Shown here: positions 1 to 10,368 of the stretch, in pieces | How positions within the stretch are numbered: position 1 is the first letter of the stretch | Layout of the letters: every line of letters starts with the position of its first letter | Assembly: GCA_016415585.1 (NCBI GenBank) | Contig: CP066552.1 | Coordinates: forward strand, 4,278,001 to 4,342,000 | Direction: 5' to 3' | Length of the DNA: 64,000 bases | Source of the DNA: Pectobacterium carotovorum | Lineage (GTDB): Bacteria > Pseudomonadota > Gammaproteobacteria > Enterobacterales > Enterobacteriaceae | Translations under genes and position numbers: made by a program | Notes under the pieces: model-generated | Told to the model about the DNA's origin: nothing | Database searches by the model: none | Seen by the model: only the letters and a program-made list of their open reading frames with translations

Positions 1-110
1 AGGACGGCGAAATTGACATGCACTGTGATTATTGTGGTACGCACTACCTGTTTAATTCGCTGGACATCCGCGCCATACGGCACGACTCATCAGGAAATTT
101 GTTACATTAA
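1..110 (+). CDS. hslO: Hsp33 redox chaperone, C-terminal end (partial)
   Basis: The window opens inside a gene whose last 35 codons, read from base 3, end at a TAA at 108-110. They encode an acidic stretch, then a Cys-x-x-Cys pair (H-C-D-Y-C-G) and a tail ending N-L-L-H. This matches the zinc-binding C-terminus of Hsp33, the chaperone activated when its four zinc-bound cysteines are oxidised. Only the second cysteine pair is inside the window. hslO immediately upstream of pckA is the usual enterobacterial order, which supports the call. A terminator follows at 118-146. Confidence 0.85.
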   Translation, partial: DGEIDMHCDYCGTHYLFNSLDIRAIRHDSSGNLLH

Positions 111-117
111 TCATTTT

Positions 118-146
118 AACGGGTACGAAAGTACTCGTTTTATTTT
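118..146 (+). terminator. Rho-independent terminator after hslO
   Basis: A stem of about nine pairs (with one G-U pair) closes on a GAAA tetraloop at 127-130 and is followed by TTTTATTTT. It lies 8 bases after the hslO stop, so it probably ends that transcript. The remaining 147-308 segment is AT-rich leader and promoter DNA for pckA, with no gene visible. Confidence 0.7.
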
Positions 147-308
147 GCTTATTTTCCCCACCTGCAAACCACCGTGGTTATTTTTCAAACACCCTAAATA
201 AGCAAAGTTATTAATGAATTTATTTAATTTTATGACTGCTATCGCGGTTAAAATAAGCTCACTCCCTACAATGTTTAGTAGTACGACTATAACTTGAGGA
301 GTAGCAAC

Positions 309-1928
309 ATGCAGATCAACGGTATTACCCCGCAAGCCTTGGCGGGTTATGGAATCCACGATGTCCGCGATATTGTCTACAATCCCAGCTATGAACTGCT
401 TTTTGAAGAAGAACTCTCCCCTACCCTACAAGGCTATGAACGCGGCATCGAAACCCAACTGGGTGCCGTCGCCGTCGATACCGGCATCTTTACCGGTCGT
501 TCCCCGAAAGACAAATACATCGTGCGCGATGACGTGACCCGCGACACCGTGTGGTGGTCCGATCAAGGCAAAGGTAAGAACGATAACCACCCGTTGAGCC
601 AGGAAACCTGGACGCAGCTGAAGCAACTCGTCACCACGCAGTTGTCCGGCAAGCGGTTGTTCATCATCGATGCTTTCTGCGGTGCCAACCCAGACAGCCG
701 CCTCAGCGTACGTTTCGTGACGGAAGTGGCCTGGCAGGCGCATTTCGTTAAAAACATGTTTATCCACCCGAGCGATGAAGAACTGGAAGGCTTTGAGCCG
801 GATTTCATCGTGATGAACGGCGCAAAATGCACCAACCCGAACTGGCAGGAACAGGGTCTGAACTCTGAGAACTTTGTTGCGTTCAACCTGACAGAGCGCA
901 TTCAGCTGATTGGCGGCACCTGGTACGGCGGCGAAATGAAGAAAGGGATGTTCTCCATCATGAACTACCTGCTGCCGCTGAAAGGTATCGCCTCCATGCA
1001 CTGCTCGGCAAACGTTGGCGAAAAAGGCGATGTGGCGGTCTTCTTCGGCCTATCCGGTACGGGTAAAACCACGCTGTCCACCGATCCGAAACGCCAGCTG
1101 ATTGGCGATGACGAGCACGGCTGGGACGACGATGGCGTCTTCAACTTTGAAGGCGGCTGCTATGCCAAAACCATCAAGCTGTCTAAGGAAGCAGAACCGG
1201 ATATCTTTGGTGCCATCAAACGCGATGCGCTGCTGGAGAACGTCACCGTGCTGGCAGACGGCAACGTGGACTTCAACGACGGTTCCAAAACCGAGAACAC
1301 CCGCGTTTCTTATCCGATCTACCACATTCACAACATCGTTAAACCGGTCTCCAAAGCGGGCCATGCCACGAAAGTGATCTTCCTGACGGCGGACGCGTTC
1401 GGCGTGTTACCACCGGTTTCTCGCCTGACGTCCGATCAAACGCAGTATCACTTCCTGTCCGGCTTTACCGCCAAGCTAGCGGGAACCGAGCGCGGCGTGA
1501 CGGAACCCACACCGACTTTCTCCGCCTGCTTTGGCGCGGCATTCCTGATGCTGCACCCGACGCAGTACGCTGAAGTGCTGGTGAAGCGCATGAAGGCGGC
1601 TGGCGCACAGGCCTATCTGGTGAACACTGGCTGGAACGGCAGCGGCAAACGTATCTCGATTAAGGATACGCGCGGGATTATTGACGCTATTCTGAACGGC
1701 AGTATTGATGATGCAGAAATGCAGACGCTGCCCGTCTTCGACCTGGCAATCCCGACCTCGCTGCCCGGCGTCAATCCTGACATTCTCGACCCACGTGATA
1801 CCTACGCGAGCGTCGAACAGTGGCAGGAAAAAGCGGACGATCTGGCACAGCGCTTTATCACCAACTTCGATAAATACACCGATGCTCCGGCAGGCGCAGC
1901 GCTGGTGAAAGCAGGACCAAAGCGGTAA
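309..1928 (+). CDS. pckA: Phosphoenolpyruvate carboxykinase (ATP)
   Basis: PckA converts oxaloacetate plus ATP to phosphoenolpyruvate, CO2 and ADP in the cytosol and is the first committed step of gluconeogenesis. The 539-residue product is the usual length (E. coli 540). The kinase-1a P-loop is clear as G-L-S-G-T-G-K-T-T, followed by the metal- and phosphate-binding region I-G-D-D-E-H-G-W-D. The substrate-binding segment [12 protein letters not shown] is also present. An upstream in-frame ATG exists at 294, but the ATG at 309 has a GAGGAG ribosome site 8 bases before it and matches the family N-terminus. The gene is monocistronic: a strong terminator follows, and envZ converges from the other side. 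Confidence 0.97.
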   Translation: MQINGITPQALAGYGIHDVRDIVYNPSYELLFEEELSPTLQGYERGIETQLGAVAVDTGIFTGRSPKDKYIVRDDVTRDTVWWSDQGKGKNDNHPLSQETWTQLKQLVTTQLSGKRLFIIDAFCGANPDSRLSVRFVTEVAWQAHFVKNMFIHPSDEELEGFEPDFIVMNGAKCTNPNWQEQGLNSENFVAFNLTERIQLIGGTWYGGEMKKGMFSIMNYLLPLKGIASMHCSANVGEKGDVAVFFGLSGTGKTTLSTDPKRQLIGDDEHGWDDDGVFNFEGGCYAKTIKLSKEAEPDIFGAIKRDALLENVTVLADGNVDFNDGSKTENTRVSYPIYHIHNIVKPVSKAGHATKVIFLTADAFGVLPPVSRLTSDQTQYHFLSGFTAKLAGTERGVTEPTPTFSACFGAAFLMLHPTQYAEVLVKRMKAAGAQAYLVNTGWNGSGKRISIKDTRGIIDAILNGSIDDAEMQTLPVFDLAIPTSLPGVNPDILDPRDTYASVEQWQEKADDLAQRFITNFDKYTDAPAGAALVKAGPKR

Positions 1929-1952
1929 ACGCGGAAGAGTATCAATCACGAA

Positions 1953-1980
1953 AAAGGCGCGGATTCCGCGCCTTTCTTTT
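1953..1980 (+). terminator. Rho-independent terminator of pckA
   Basis: A perfect 10-bp GC-rich stem (AAAGGCGCGG / CCGCGCCTTT) with a three-base loop is followed by CTTTT. It lies between the convergent pckA and envZ genes. The A-run on the other side means it could also act on the envZ transcript. Confidence 0.9.
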
Positions 1981-2024
1981 ATTCATATCTGAACAGCTTT
2001 AATGCCAGTGCTGCCTAACAATGC

Positions 2025-4102
<2,078 letters not shown>

Positions 4103-4301
4103 TCTCTTTCTCCAAAGGCGTAATAGCGCCGACGCTGCTATTGTTCAGAAACATACGAATTACTGACAGTCGTTTCTGGTATACATTCTAGGCAAAATTG
4201 TTACAAAGCATATTAAAATTCGTGTAATCAATCATTTCCTTTGCTGTCAGTCATAAAACCATCGGCGATTTACACAGGTTGTGGTTAGCGAGGATTGTCG
4301 T

Positions 4302-4784
4302 TTACGACGATTTAACGTAATCAATCGCGTTAACGCACCACTCACGTGGACCGTCTGGCGTGTTTACAGTGAACTCCTCATCAACTGCTTTTTTCAGCAT
4401 CGCACGCGCCATGGGGGAGTCGATCGAAATATAGTCTTTATTATCACCGTAGATCTCGTCCGGCCCGACAATCCGCAAACGCTTCACATCCCCTTGTTCA
4501 TTCTCGATCTCGACCCAGGCACCAAAGAATACGCAGCCGTCCTGCTGTGGCGAGTAATCGACGATTTTCAATTCCGTCAGGCATTTTCTCAGGTAGCGCA
4601 CACGCCTGTCGATCTGGCGCAATAAACGCTTGTTGTAGGTGTAGTCAGCATTTTCTGAGCGATCCCCCAGGCTGGCCGCCCAAGAGACAATTTTCGTAAT
4701 TTCCGGGCGCTTTACATTCCAGAGATGATCATGCTCTGCCCGCAGTTTGTCATACCCCTCGCGGGTAATCAGATTGGTTTTCAA
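4302..4784 (-). CDS. greB: Transcript cleavage factor GreB (TTG start)
   Basis: GreB rescues backtracked RNA polymerase by inserting a coiled coil into the secondary channel and stimulating cleavage of 3' RNA. The 160-residue product has the N-terminal coiled coil with the acidic tip motif G-D-R-S-E-N-A-D-Y, then the C-terminal FKBP-like globular domain ending N-A-I-D-Y-V. The E. coli protein is 158 residues. The best start is a TTG at 4784 giving M-K-T-N, the family N-terminus, with a GGGG ribosome site about 8 bases before it. In E. coli greB diverges from ompR and points toward tex. Here it lies on the same strand as ompR, which suggests a local inversion. Confidence 0.94.
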   Translation of the reverse strand: MKTNLITREGYDKLRAEHDHLWNVKRPEITKIVSWAASLGDRSENADYTYNKRLLRQIDRRVRYLRKCLTELKIVDYSPQQDGCVFFGAWVEIENEQGDVKRLRIVGPDEIYGDNKDYISIDSPMARAMLKKAVDEEFTVNTPDGPREWCVNAIDYVKSS

Positions 4785-4958
4785 GTCGTTAACCCCGTTA
4801 GGCGCTTAGCGCGTACCACGTTCTTCACTATCTCTACACGCAAAAAATCGCGCGTTCATTACACAGATTTACAGTTTTGGCTAATAATCTATCGACAGAC
4901 ATAAATATGTCATTTCTATCCCGTACTTTTAGCCACGGAGAGCTACGGAGAACGATTT

Positions 4959-6674
4959 ATGTTTAGCTTAGACGCCATTCTGCAAGATCTTGTCCCGCAT
5001 CGCCATACGCCACCCTGGCAGAAAACGGTTTTGCGTTCTCTGCTATTTGAAAATGAAATGCAGCAATTTGCGCGGCGTTACCCGCATTTGAAAGGATTGG
5101 ATCTGGTCGAACAGATTCTTGATTACTTCAACTTCAATTGTGAAATGGTCGAAGGGGATTTAGAAAATATCCCCAGTCAAGGGCCGGTGGTATTGGTTGC
5201 CAACCACCCTATTGGCTCACTGGACGGGCTGGCGCTACTCCGCACCGTTGCCAGCGTCAGGCCCGATGTCCGCATCGTCGCCAGCCAGCTACTCTCTTAT
5301 GTCGCCCCACTCAAAAATCTGTTTTTTTCCGTCGATAACTTCAATAACCGCACCAAACGCCAACAGGTCAACGCCATCCAGCAGCATTTGGAAGGTGACG
5401 GCGCGATCATCGTCTTCCCGGCAGGCGAGGTTTCACGCGCTAGCCTGCAAGGGATTCGCGACGGTCACTGGCATAATGGTTTTATCCGCATGGCGAGCAA
5501 AGCCCGCGCGCCCGTGGTTCCGATTCATATCGGCGGACGCAACAGTACGCTGTTCTATCTCTCCTCCATGGTTTATCGCCCGCTGTCCACCCTTCTGTTG
5601 GTGAGAGAAATGTTTGGTCAGCGCGGACAAACTCTCAAGCTGCGTATCGGTGCCCGAGTTCCCTATGCGTCCTGGAGTCAGGGCGAGTGGAACGCCAATG
5701 ATCTGGCGGCCCGTTTCCGACGTCACGTTTATCGGTTGGGACAAGGAAAGCCCGGCTGTTTTGCCGGTGAAAAACCCATTGCGCTGGCCGAAGACCGCGT
5801 GCTGCTGAAGCGCGCGCTGTCAGAGTGTGAAACGCTGGGCAGCACGCCGGATGGCAAGATTGTCTATCTGTATCGGCGCGGTGAAGAAGATTACGTGCCG
5901 CTATTGCGCGAACTCGGACGCCTGCGCGAAATCGCCTTCCGCGCGGTGGGCGAAGGATCCGGCCAACGCCGCGATCTGGACAGCTATGACGATGACTATT
6001 TGCATCTGATCCTATGGGATGACCGCGAGTTGGAGATTGTCGGTGCCTATCGCTTTGTCTCGACGGCCAATTTGATCGCAGAAAAAGGGAAAAGCGGCCT
6101 CTACAGCCATAGTCTGTTCCAGTACGGTGACGAAATGGATCCGATACTGGCGTCAGGGATTGAGCTGGGACGCAGTTTCATCCAGCCCAAATACTGGGGT
6201 AAGCGTGGACTGGATTATCTCTGGCTGGGTATCGGTGCCTATCTGGCGCGCTATCCAGAACACCGCTATTTGTTCGGCCCGGTGTCACTTTCCGGCACCT
6301 TGCCGCCGCATGCACGCGACTTGCTGGTTGCATTTTATCGTCTGCACTTCACGCCCGATCAGCCGCTGGCTACGTCACGCCGCCCTTATCCGGCCTCGCT
6401 GCCTGACGTGCTGAAACAGTTTGAGGGAACAGACTACCAGCAGGATCTCACGCGGTTGAAAAGCATGCTCAGCAACATGGGGTGTGCGATCCCCACGCTC
6501 TACAAGCAGTATTCAGAGCTGTGTGAGCCGGGAGGCGTGCGGTTTATCGACTTTGGCATCGATCCCGATTTCAATAACTGCATCGACGGTCTGGTGCTCG
6601 TCGATCTGAAGCAGTTGAAAGCGTCACGCTATCAGCGCTATATCGCCCCTTTTACCAGCGAGCAAACGTCTTGA
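4959..6674 (+). CDS. OlsF-like bifunctional acyltransferase (PlsC-type domain fused to an N-acyltransferase-like domain)
   Basis: The 571-residue protein has two enzyme domains. Residues about 1-260 form a lysophospholipid acyltransferase-type domain with the catalytic N-H-P-I-G-S-L-D-G motif and a downstream F-P-A-G-E-V-S-R block. Residues about 280-560 resemble the GNAT/hemolysin-type acyl-ACP-dependent acyltransferases (OlsB family): R-E-I-A-F-R, a Y-D-D-D-Y-L-H-L segment and an E-L-G-R-S-F-I-Q-P-K-Y motif. This is the arrangement of OlsF, known in Serratia, which makes ornithine lipids by N-acylating ornithine and then O-acylating the product. The function here is inferred from domain architecture. 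A GGAGA ribosome site lies 7 bases before the ATG. It is a single-gene unit, not part of an operon with its neighbours. Confidence 0.75.
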   Translation: MFSLDAILQDLVPHRHTPPWQKTVLRSLLFENEMQQFARRYPHLKGLDLVEQILDYFNFNCEMVEGDLENIPSQGPVVLVANHPIGSLDGLALLRTVASVRPDVRIVASQLLSYVAPLKNLFFSVDNFNNRTKRQQVNAIQQHLEGDGAIIVFPAGEVSRASLQGIRDGHWHNGFIRMASKARAPVVPIHIGGRNSTLFYLSSMVYRPLSTLLLVREMFGQRGQTLKLRIGARVPYASWSQGEWNANDLAARFRRHVYRLGQGKPGCFAGEKPIALAEDRVLLKRALSECETLGSTPDGKIVYLYRRGEEDYVPLLRELGRLREIAFRAVGEGSGQRRDLDSYDDDYLHLILWDDRELEIVGAYRFVSTANLIAEKGKSGLYSHSLFQYGDEMDPILASGIELGRSFIQPKYWGKRGLDYLWLGIGAYLARYPEHRYLFGPVSLSGTLPPHARDLLVAFYRLHFTPDQPLATSRRPYPASLPDVLKQFEGTDYQQDLTRLKSMLSNMGCAIPTLYKQYSELCEPGGVRFIDFGIDPDFNNCIDGLVLVDLKQLKASRYQRYIAPFTSEQTS

Positions 6675-6980
6675 TTGATTGGTGCGTTACCCTCTAAAAG
6701 GGTTAACGCACCACTCCCATTAACCAACACCATAATCCCGCGCATTTTGTCTCTCAGATCACACATTTCATACGAAATCCCATTTGTCGTAATTTACGTG
6801 ATCAACTGAACGCTTTTCTTGCCGATATTAAAGATATTCTTATCTATCTGTTTTGAACGCGGGAGTTACCGATGTATCCCGAAAACGCGAAAATTAGCTA
6901 TAATACCTTGTCATTACTTGCATCGATTACGATAGCAAGCCCCCTCCGTTATGCCTTCATAGCATGTCAAAAAATTAAGG
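6675..6980. promoter_or_regulatory. Intergenic leader of the chemoreceptor gene
   Basis: This stretch of about 300 bases, AT-rich over much of its length, separates the acyltransferase from the chemoreceptor. It contains an ATG at 6872 that opens a short reading frame without homology or good coding character, so no gene is called. A ribosome site (TAAGGA, 6976-6981) sits at its end. No clear terminator for the upstream gene was found. Confidence 0.4.
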
Positions 6981-6986
6981 ATGTTT

Positions 6987-8654
6987 ATGAATATGCTGAA
7001 CAGAATCAAACTCGGCAAGATGCTGGGTATGGGATTTTCTCTGGTTATCATCATCAGTCTGATGGTGGCATTCTTCGGACGGCTCCAACTGGTTGGGCTG
7101 GGTAACGACATCAACCGACTTTCCGGCACTACGCTAGCAAATATGTTATTGATTCAGGAAGTTAAAGCCGGTTTTGACGCTAATGCTCGTCTGATCCGCA
7201 ACATTGCAATCAGTAACGACCCTGCGCAAATCAAGCAGGAAAAGCAGTTCGTCGACGAGCAAATCGCCCGCAATACCGCCAACCTGAAAAAGCTGGGGCA
7301 ACAGCTGGATACCGAAGGTACCAGCGCGCTGCTGAAGCAGTTTCAGGACACCCGCCCACCTTACCTTGCGGCCTTTTTGAAAGCCATGGAGCTGGTGCAA
7401 TCCACCGACCCGCAGCAACGCCTACAGGGTAATGCCATTATTCTCAATGAGATGCAGCCCGCACAAAACGCGCTGTTCAACGTGCTGGATGCGATGATGG
7501 CCTCACAGCAGCAGGATACCAACGAGATTGTCAGCCACGCACAGACTGGCGCGTACTCCGGCAGCGTCATCATGCTGATTCTCGCGCTTGCCGCCGCCGC
7601 CATGGCCGCTGTCGTCGCCTGGCTGATTACCCGCACGTTGAAAAACCAACTGGGTGGTGAGCCGCTCTACGCTACTCACATTGCTCGGCAGGTGGCCGAT
7701 GGCGATCTGGCCGTCGACATCGACATCAAGCCACATGATCAGAGCAGCCTGTTAGCCACCATGCACCACATGAGTCATAACCTGGGCGATATCGTCGAAC
7801 AGGTGCGGCAAAGCAGCGAAGCTATCGCTTCCGGTTCTAGCCAAATCGCCGCAGGCAGCGAAAACCTGAGTCAGCGCACGGAAGAGCAGGCCGCCAGCTT
7901 GCAGCAAACCGCAGCGTCGATGGAGCAAATGAGTCAGGCTATTCGTCAGAATTCGGATACCGTGCGTAACGCCACCCGACTCGCCAGCCAAACCAGCGAA
8001 ACGGCGACGAAAGGCGGCGAGGCCGTCAGCGACATGGTCATTACGATGAAAGAGATCTCTGTCAGCTCGCACAAAATCCGGGATATCATCAGCGTCATTG
8101 ATGGCATCGCTTTCCAGACTAACATTCTGGCGCTAAATGCGGCGGTCGAAGCGGCACGCGCGGGTGAGCAAGGTCGTGGCTTTGCCGTGGTGGCTGGAGA
8201 AGTGCGTTCACTGGCACAGCGCTCCGCCTCTGCCGCGAAAGAGATCGCGGTGCTGATTAACACCAGCGTCGAGAAAGTAGAAGCGGGGAATCGTCTGGTC
8301 GAAGACACCGGCAGCACCATTGATGAGCTGGTACGTCAGGCTCGCAGCGTGGCAGATTTAATCAACGAGATCGGGACAACCACGCAGGAACAAGAATCCG
8401 GCATTTCGCAAATTCATGACGCGGTGAACCAGCTCGATCAGGTCACCCAGCAGAACGCGACGTTGGTAGAAGAGTCAGCCAATGCAGCAACCAGCCTGCG
8501 CGAGCAGTCATCCCATCTGGTCACGCTCATGAACCACTTCCACCTGCGAGGCACGCCAGCGGCGCGACCAGCACCAGTGGCGAAGCAAGCACAACCCGCC
8601 CGTTTAGCCCTCGCGCAAGCCAGCAACACACAGGATAACTGGGAAAAATTCTAG
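6987..8654 (+). CDS. Methyl-accepting chemotaxis protein with C-terminal CheR/CheB tether
   Basis: This is a classical transmembrane chemoreceptor of 555 residues. TM1 is at about 10-30, followed by a helical periplasmic ligand domain of about 150 residues (four-helix-bundle type), TM2 at about 190-212, a HAMP region, and a long cytoplasmic signalling coiled coil. The signalling tip reads D-G-I-A-F-Q-T-N-I-L-A-L-N-A-A-V-E-A-A-R-A-G, the hallmark of the family. The protein ends N-W-E-K-F, a close variant of the NWETF pentapeptide that recruits CheR and CheB, so it is probably a high-abundance-type receptor. The ATG at 6987 has TAAGGA five bases upstream; ATGs at 6981 and 6993 are alternatives. 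The ligand cannot be told from sequence. Confidence 0.93.
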   Translation: MNMLNRIKLGKMLGMGFSLVIIISLMVAFFGRLQLVGLGNDINRLSGTTLANMLLIQEVKAGFDANARLIRNIAISNDPAQIKQEKQFVDEQIARNTANLKKLGQQLDTEGTSALLKQFQDTRPPYLAAFLKAMELVQSTDPQQRLQGNAIILNEMQPAQNALFNVLDAMMASQQQDTNEIVSHAQTGAYSGSVIMLILALAAAAMAAVVAWLITRTLKNQLGGEPLYATHIARQVADGDLAVDIDIKPHDQSSLLATMHHMSHNLGDIVEQVRQSSEAIASGSSQIAAGSENLSQRTEEQAASLQQTAASMEQMSQAIRQNSDTVRNATRLASQTSETATKGGEAVSDMVITMKEISVSSHKIRDIISVIDGIAFQTNILALNAAVEAARAGEQGRGFAVVAGEVRSLAQRSASAAKEIAVLINTSVEKVEAGNRLVEDTGSTIDELVRQARSVADLINEIGTTTQEQESGISQIHDAVNQLDQVTQQNATLVEESANAATSLREQSSHLVTLMNHFHLRGTPAARPAPVAKQAQPARLALAQASNTQDNWEKF

Positions 8655-8674
8655 CGCCTTTCCCTGCCCACACT

Positions 8675-8705
8675 CACCATGATACCCGGTATCGGTATCA
8701 TGGTG
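8675..8705. repeat. Perfect 12-bp inverted repeat between convergent genes
   Basis: CACCATGATACC and its exact complement flank a 7-base loop, 20 bases after the chemoreceptor stop and between convergent genes. No U-run follows on either strand, so it is only terminator-like; it could stabilise 3' ends. Confidence 0.6.
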
Positions 8706-8770
8706 ACAATCACGTCAGTCTTTCCCTTAAGAAAAGCCATTTTTAGGAAACTAAATGGTTTTTTGGAAAC

Positions 8771-10054
8771 TTACGCTTTTTGAGAAATATAGTCCCGGCG
8801 AGGCTGCCCGGTATAAATCTGGCGTGGACGGTAGATGCTGATGTCTTCCTGTTTATGCATCTCATCCCAATGCGCAATCCAGCCGATCGTTCTGCCGACG
8901 GTGGAGATAACCGTAAACATCGATGAAGGCAGCCCCATCGCTTTGAGAATGACCGAGGTGTAGAAATCGACGCTCGGGTAGAGTCTATTCTCCAGAAAAT
9001 AGGCATCAGTCATGGCGATATGTTCCAGCTCCATCGCCACCTGCAACAGGCTGTCTTCCGTGCCGAGTTCATTGAGCACTTCATAACAAGTTTTACGCAG
9101 AATCGCCGCGCGTGGATCGAAATGCTGGTAGACAGAGTTACCGAATCCCATCAGGCGGAATGAATCACAGCGGTCTTTCGCGCGTCGTACAAATTCAGGG
9201 ACGCGATCGACCGTTTTAATTTCTTCCAGCATGCGCATACAGGCCTCGTTCGCCCCACCGTGTAACGGCCCCCACATCGACGCCAGCCCAGCCGCAATGC
9301 AGGCAAACGGGTTCGCACCGGAAGAACCCGATGCTCTGACCGCCATCGTAGACGGACACTGACCATGATCGGCATGCAAAATCAGGATGCGGTTCATCGC
9401 CCGTTCCAGCACCGGATTCACTTCATATTTCTCCGCCGGAATCGAAAACAGCATGTGCAGGAAGTTGCTCGTATAGGAAAGCGAATTACGGGGGTACACG
9501 GACGGCTGTTCGATGGAATATTTGTAGCACATCGCCGCCAGCGTCGGCATTTTCGACAGCAGTCGCACCGCCGCCAGCTCGCGGTGTTCCGCGTTATGGA
9601 TATCCAAGACATCGTGATAGAACGCGGCCAGCGCGCCCACCACCGCGCACATCAGCGCCATCGGGTGGGAATCGCGACGAAAGCCGCTGAACATCCGGGT
9701 AATTTGCTCATGAACCAGCGTATGGCGGGTGATGTTGTCGGCAAATTTCGCATACGCTTCCGCCGAAGGCGCTTCGCCATGCAGCAGGATGTAACAGACT
9801 TCAGTAAAGTCACACTGCTCAGCGAGCTGTTCGACAGGGAAGCCCCGATGCAGCAGCACGCTATTCACCGCATCAATATAGGTAATCGCCGACTCGCACC
9901 CTGCCGTATTGGCAAAACCGGGGTCATAACTGCACAGCCCGTGTTCACCGAGTGGACGAATATCCACCGCTGTTTTTCCCAGCACGCCGGAACGCATATC
10001 CAGCGTGATATCCGCCTGCCCTTCTGCCGTCAACGTGGACGTTCTGACTGTCAT
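8771..10054 (-). CDS. Citrate synthase paralogue (type II) lacking catalytic His305
   Basis: The protein is a hexameric-type (GltA-like) citrate synthase of 427 residues, the same length as E. coli GltA. The ATG at 10054 has AGGAGA 7 bases upstream; a longer frame from 10102 lacks one. The motifs [11 protein letters not shown] (His264 equivalent), V-D-F-Y (Asp362), and the substrate arginines in D-P-R-A, G-R-T-I-G-W and R-P-R-Q are kept. The motif normally F-G-H-R-V-Y reads F-G-N-S-V-Y, so the second catalytic histidine (His305 in mature E. coli numbering) is Asn and the next Arg is Ser. The NADH-site cysteine (Cys206) is Ala. The true gltA lies elsewhere in such genomes next to sdh. This copy is therefore a paralogue with altered or lost activity, or one with another keto-acid substrate. 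Confidence 0.88.
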   Translation of the reverse strand: MTVRTSTLTAEGQADITLDMRSGVLGKTAVDIRPLGEHGLCSYDPGFANTAGCESAITYIDAVNSVLLHRGFPVEQLAEQCDFTEVCYILLHGEAPSAEAYAKFADNITRHTLVHEQITRMFSGFRRDSHPMALMCAVVGALAAFYHDVLDIHNAEHRELAAVRLLSKMPTLAAMCYKYSIEQPSVYPRNSLSYTSNFLHMLFSIPAEKYEVNPVLERAMNRILILHADHGQCPSTMAVRASGSSGANPFACIAAGLASMWGPLHGGANEACMRMLEEIKTVDRVPEFVRRAKDRCDSFRLMGFGNSVYQHFDPRAAILRKTCYEVLNELGTEDSLLQVAMELEHIAMTDAYFLENRLYPSVDFYTSVILKAMGLPSSMFTVISTVGRTIGWIAHWDEMHKQEDISIYRPRQIYTGQPRRDYISQKA

Positions 10055-10368
10055 GAACCGTTCTCCTGCCCGAATAATGATGTTGTTCCCGTCCGCTCTC
10101 ACGGGCTTCTGGATAGGTCATCCCGTGCGGCACTCAATGTAAAGTAATACTCGATTTACAACGGCATAAAGCCAACGTATGTCATACGCTAAAATAGTGA
10201 GTGGGTTGCAAGAATCTGACGGAATATTGATGTAGGTAAATTTTGTTGCACTGAACAACGCGAGATCATCCGCGTTTTCCAGACGGCAGCGGCTGGCATT
10301 TTGCACGCTCAATCCGTATAACTGTCCCCACTTATTTAATTCACTTGATGACGATTGATATCAGACCC
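10055..10368. promoter_or_regulatory. Divergent promoter region between the citrate synthase paralogue and tex
   Basis: About 310 bases separate two divergent genes. It must hold both promoters. No coding sequence, strong hairpin or recognisable operator was identified. The tex start lacks an obvious Shine-Dalgarno sequence. Confidence 0.5.

Noticed and set aside
6872..7105. 77-codon frame overlapping the chemoreceptor start
   Set aside because: It overlaps the chemoreceptor N-terminus in another frame and shows no protein-like conservation or domain.
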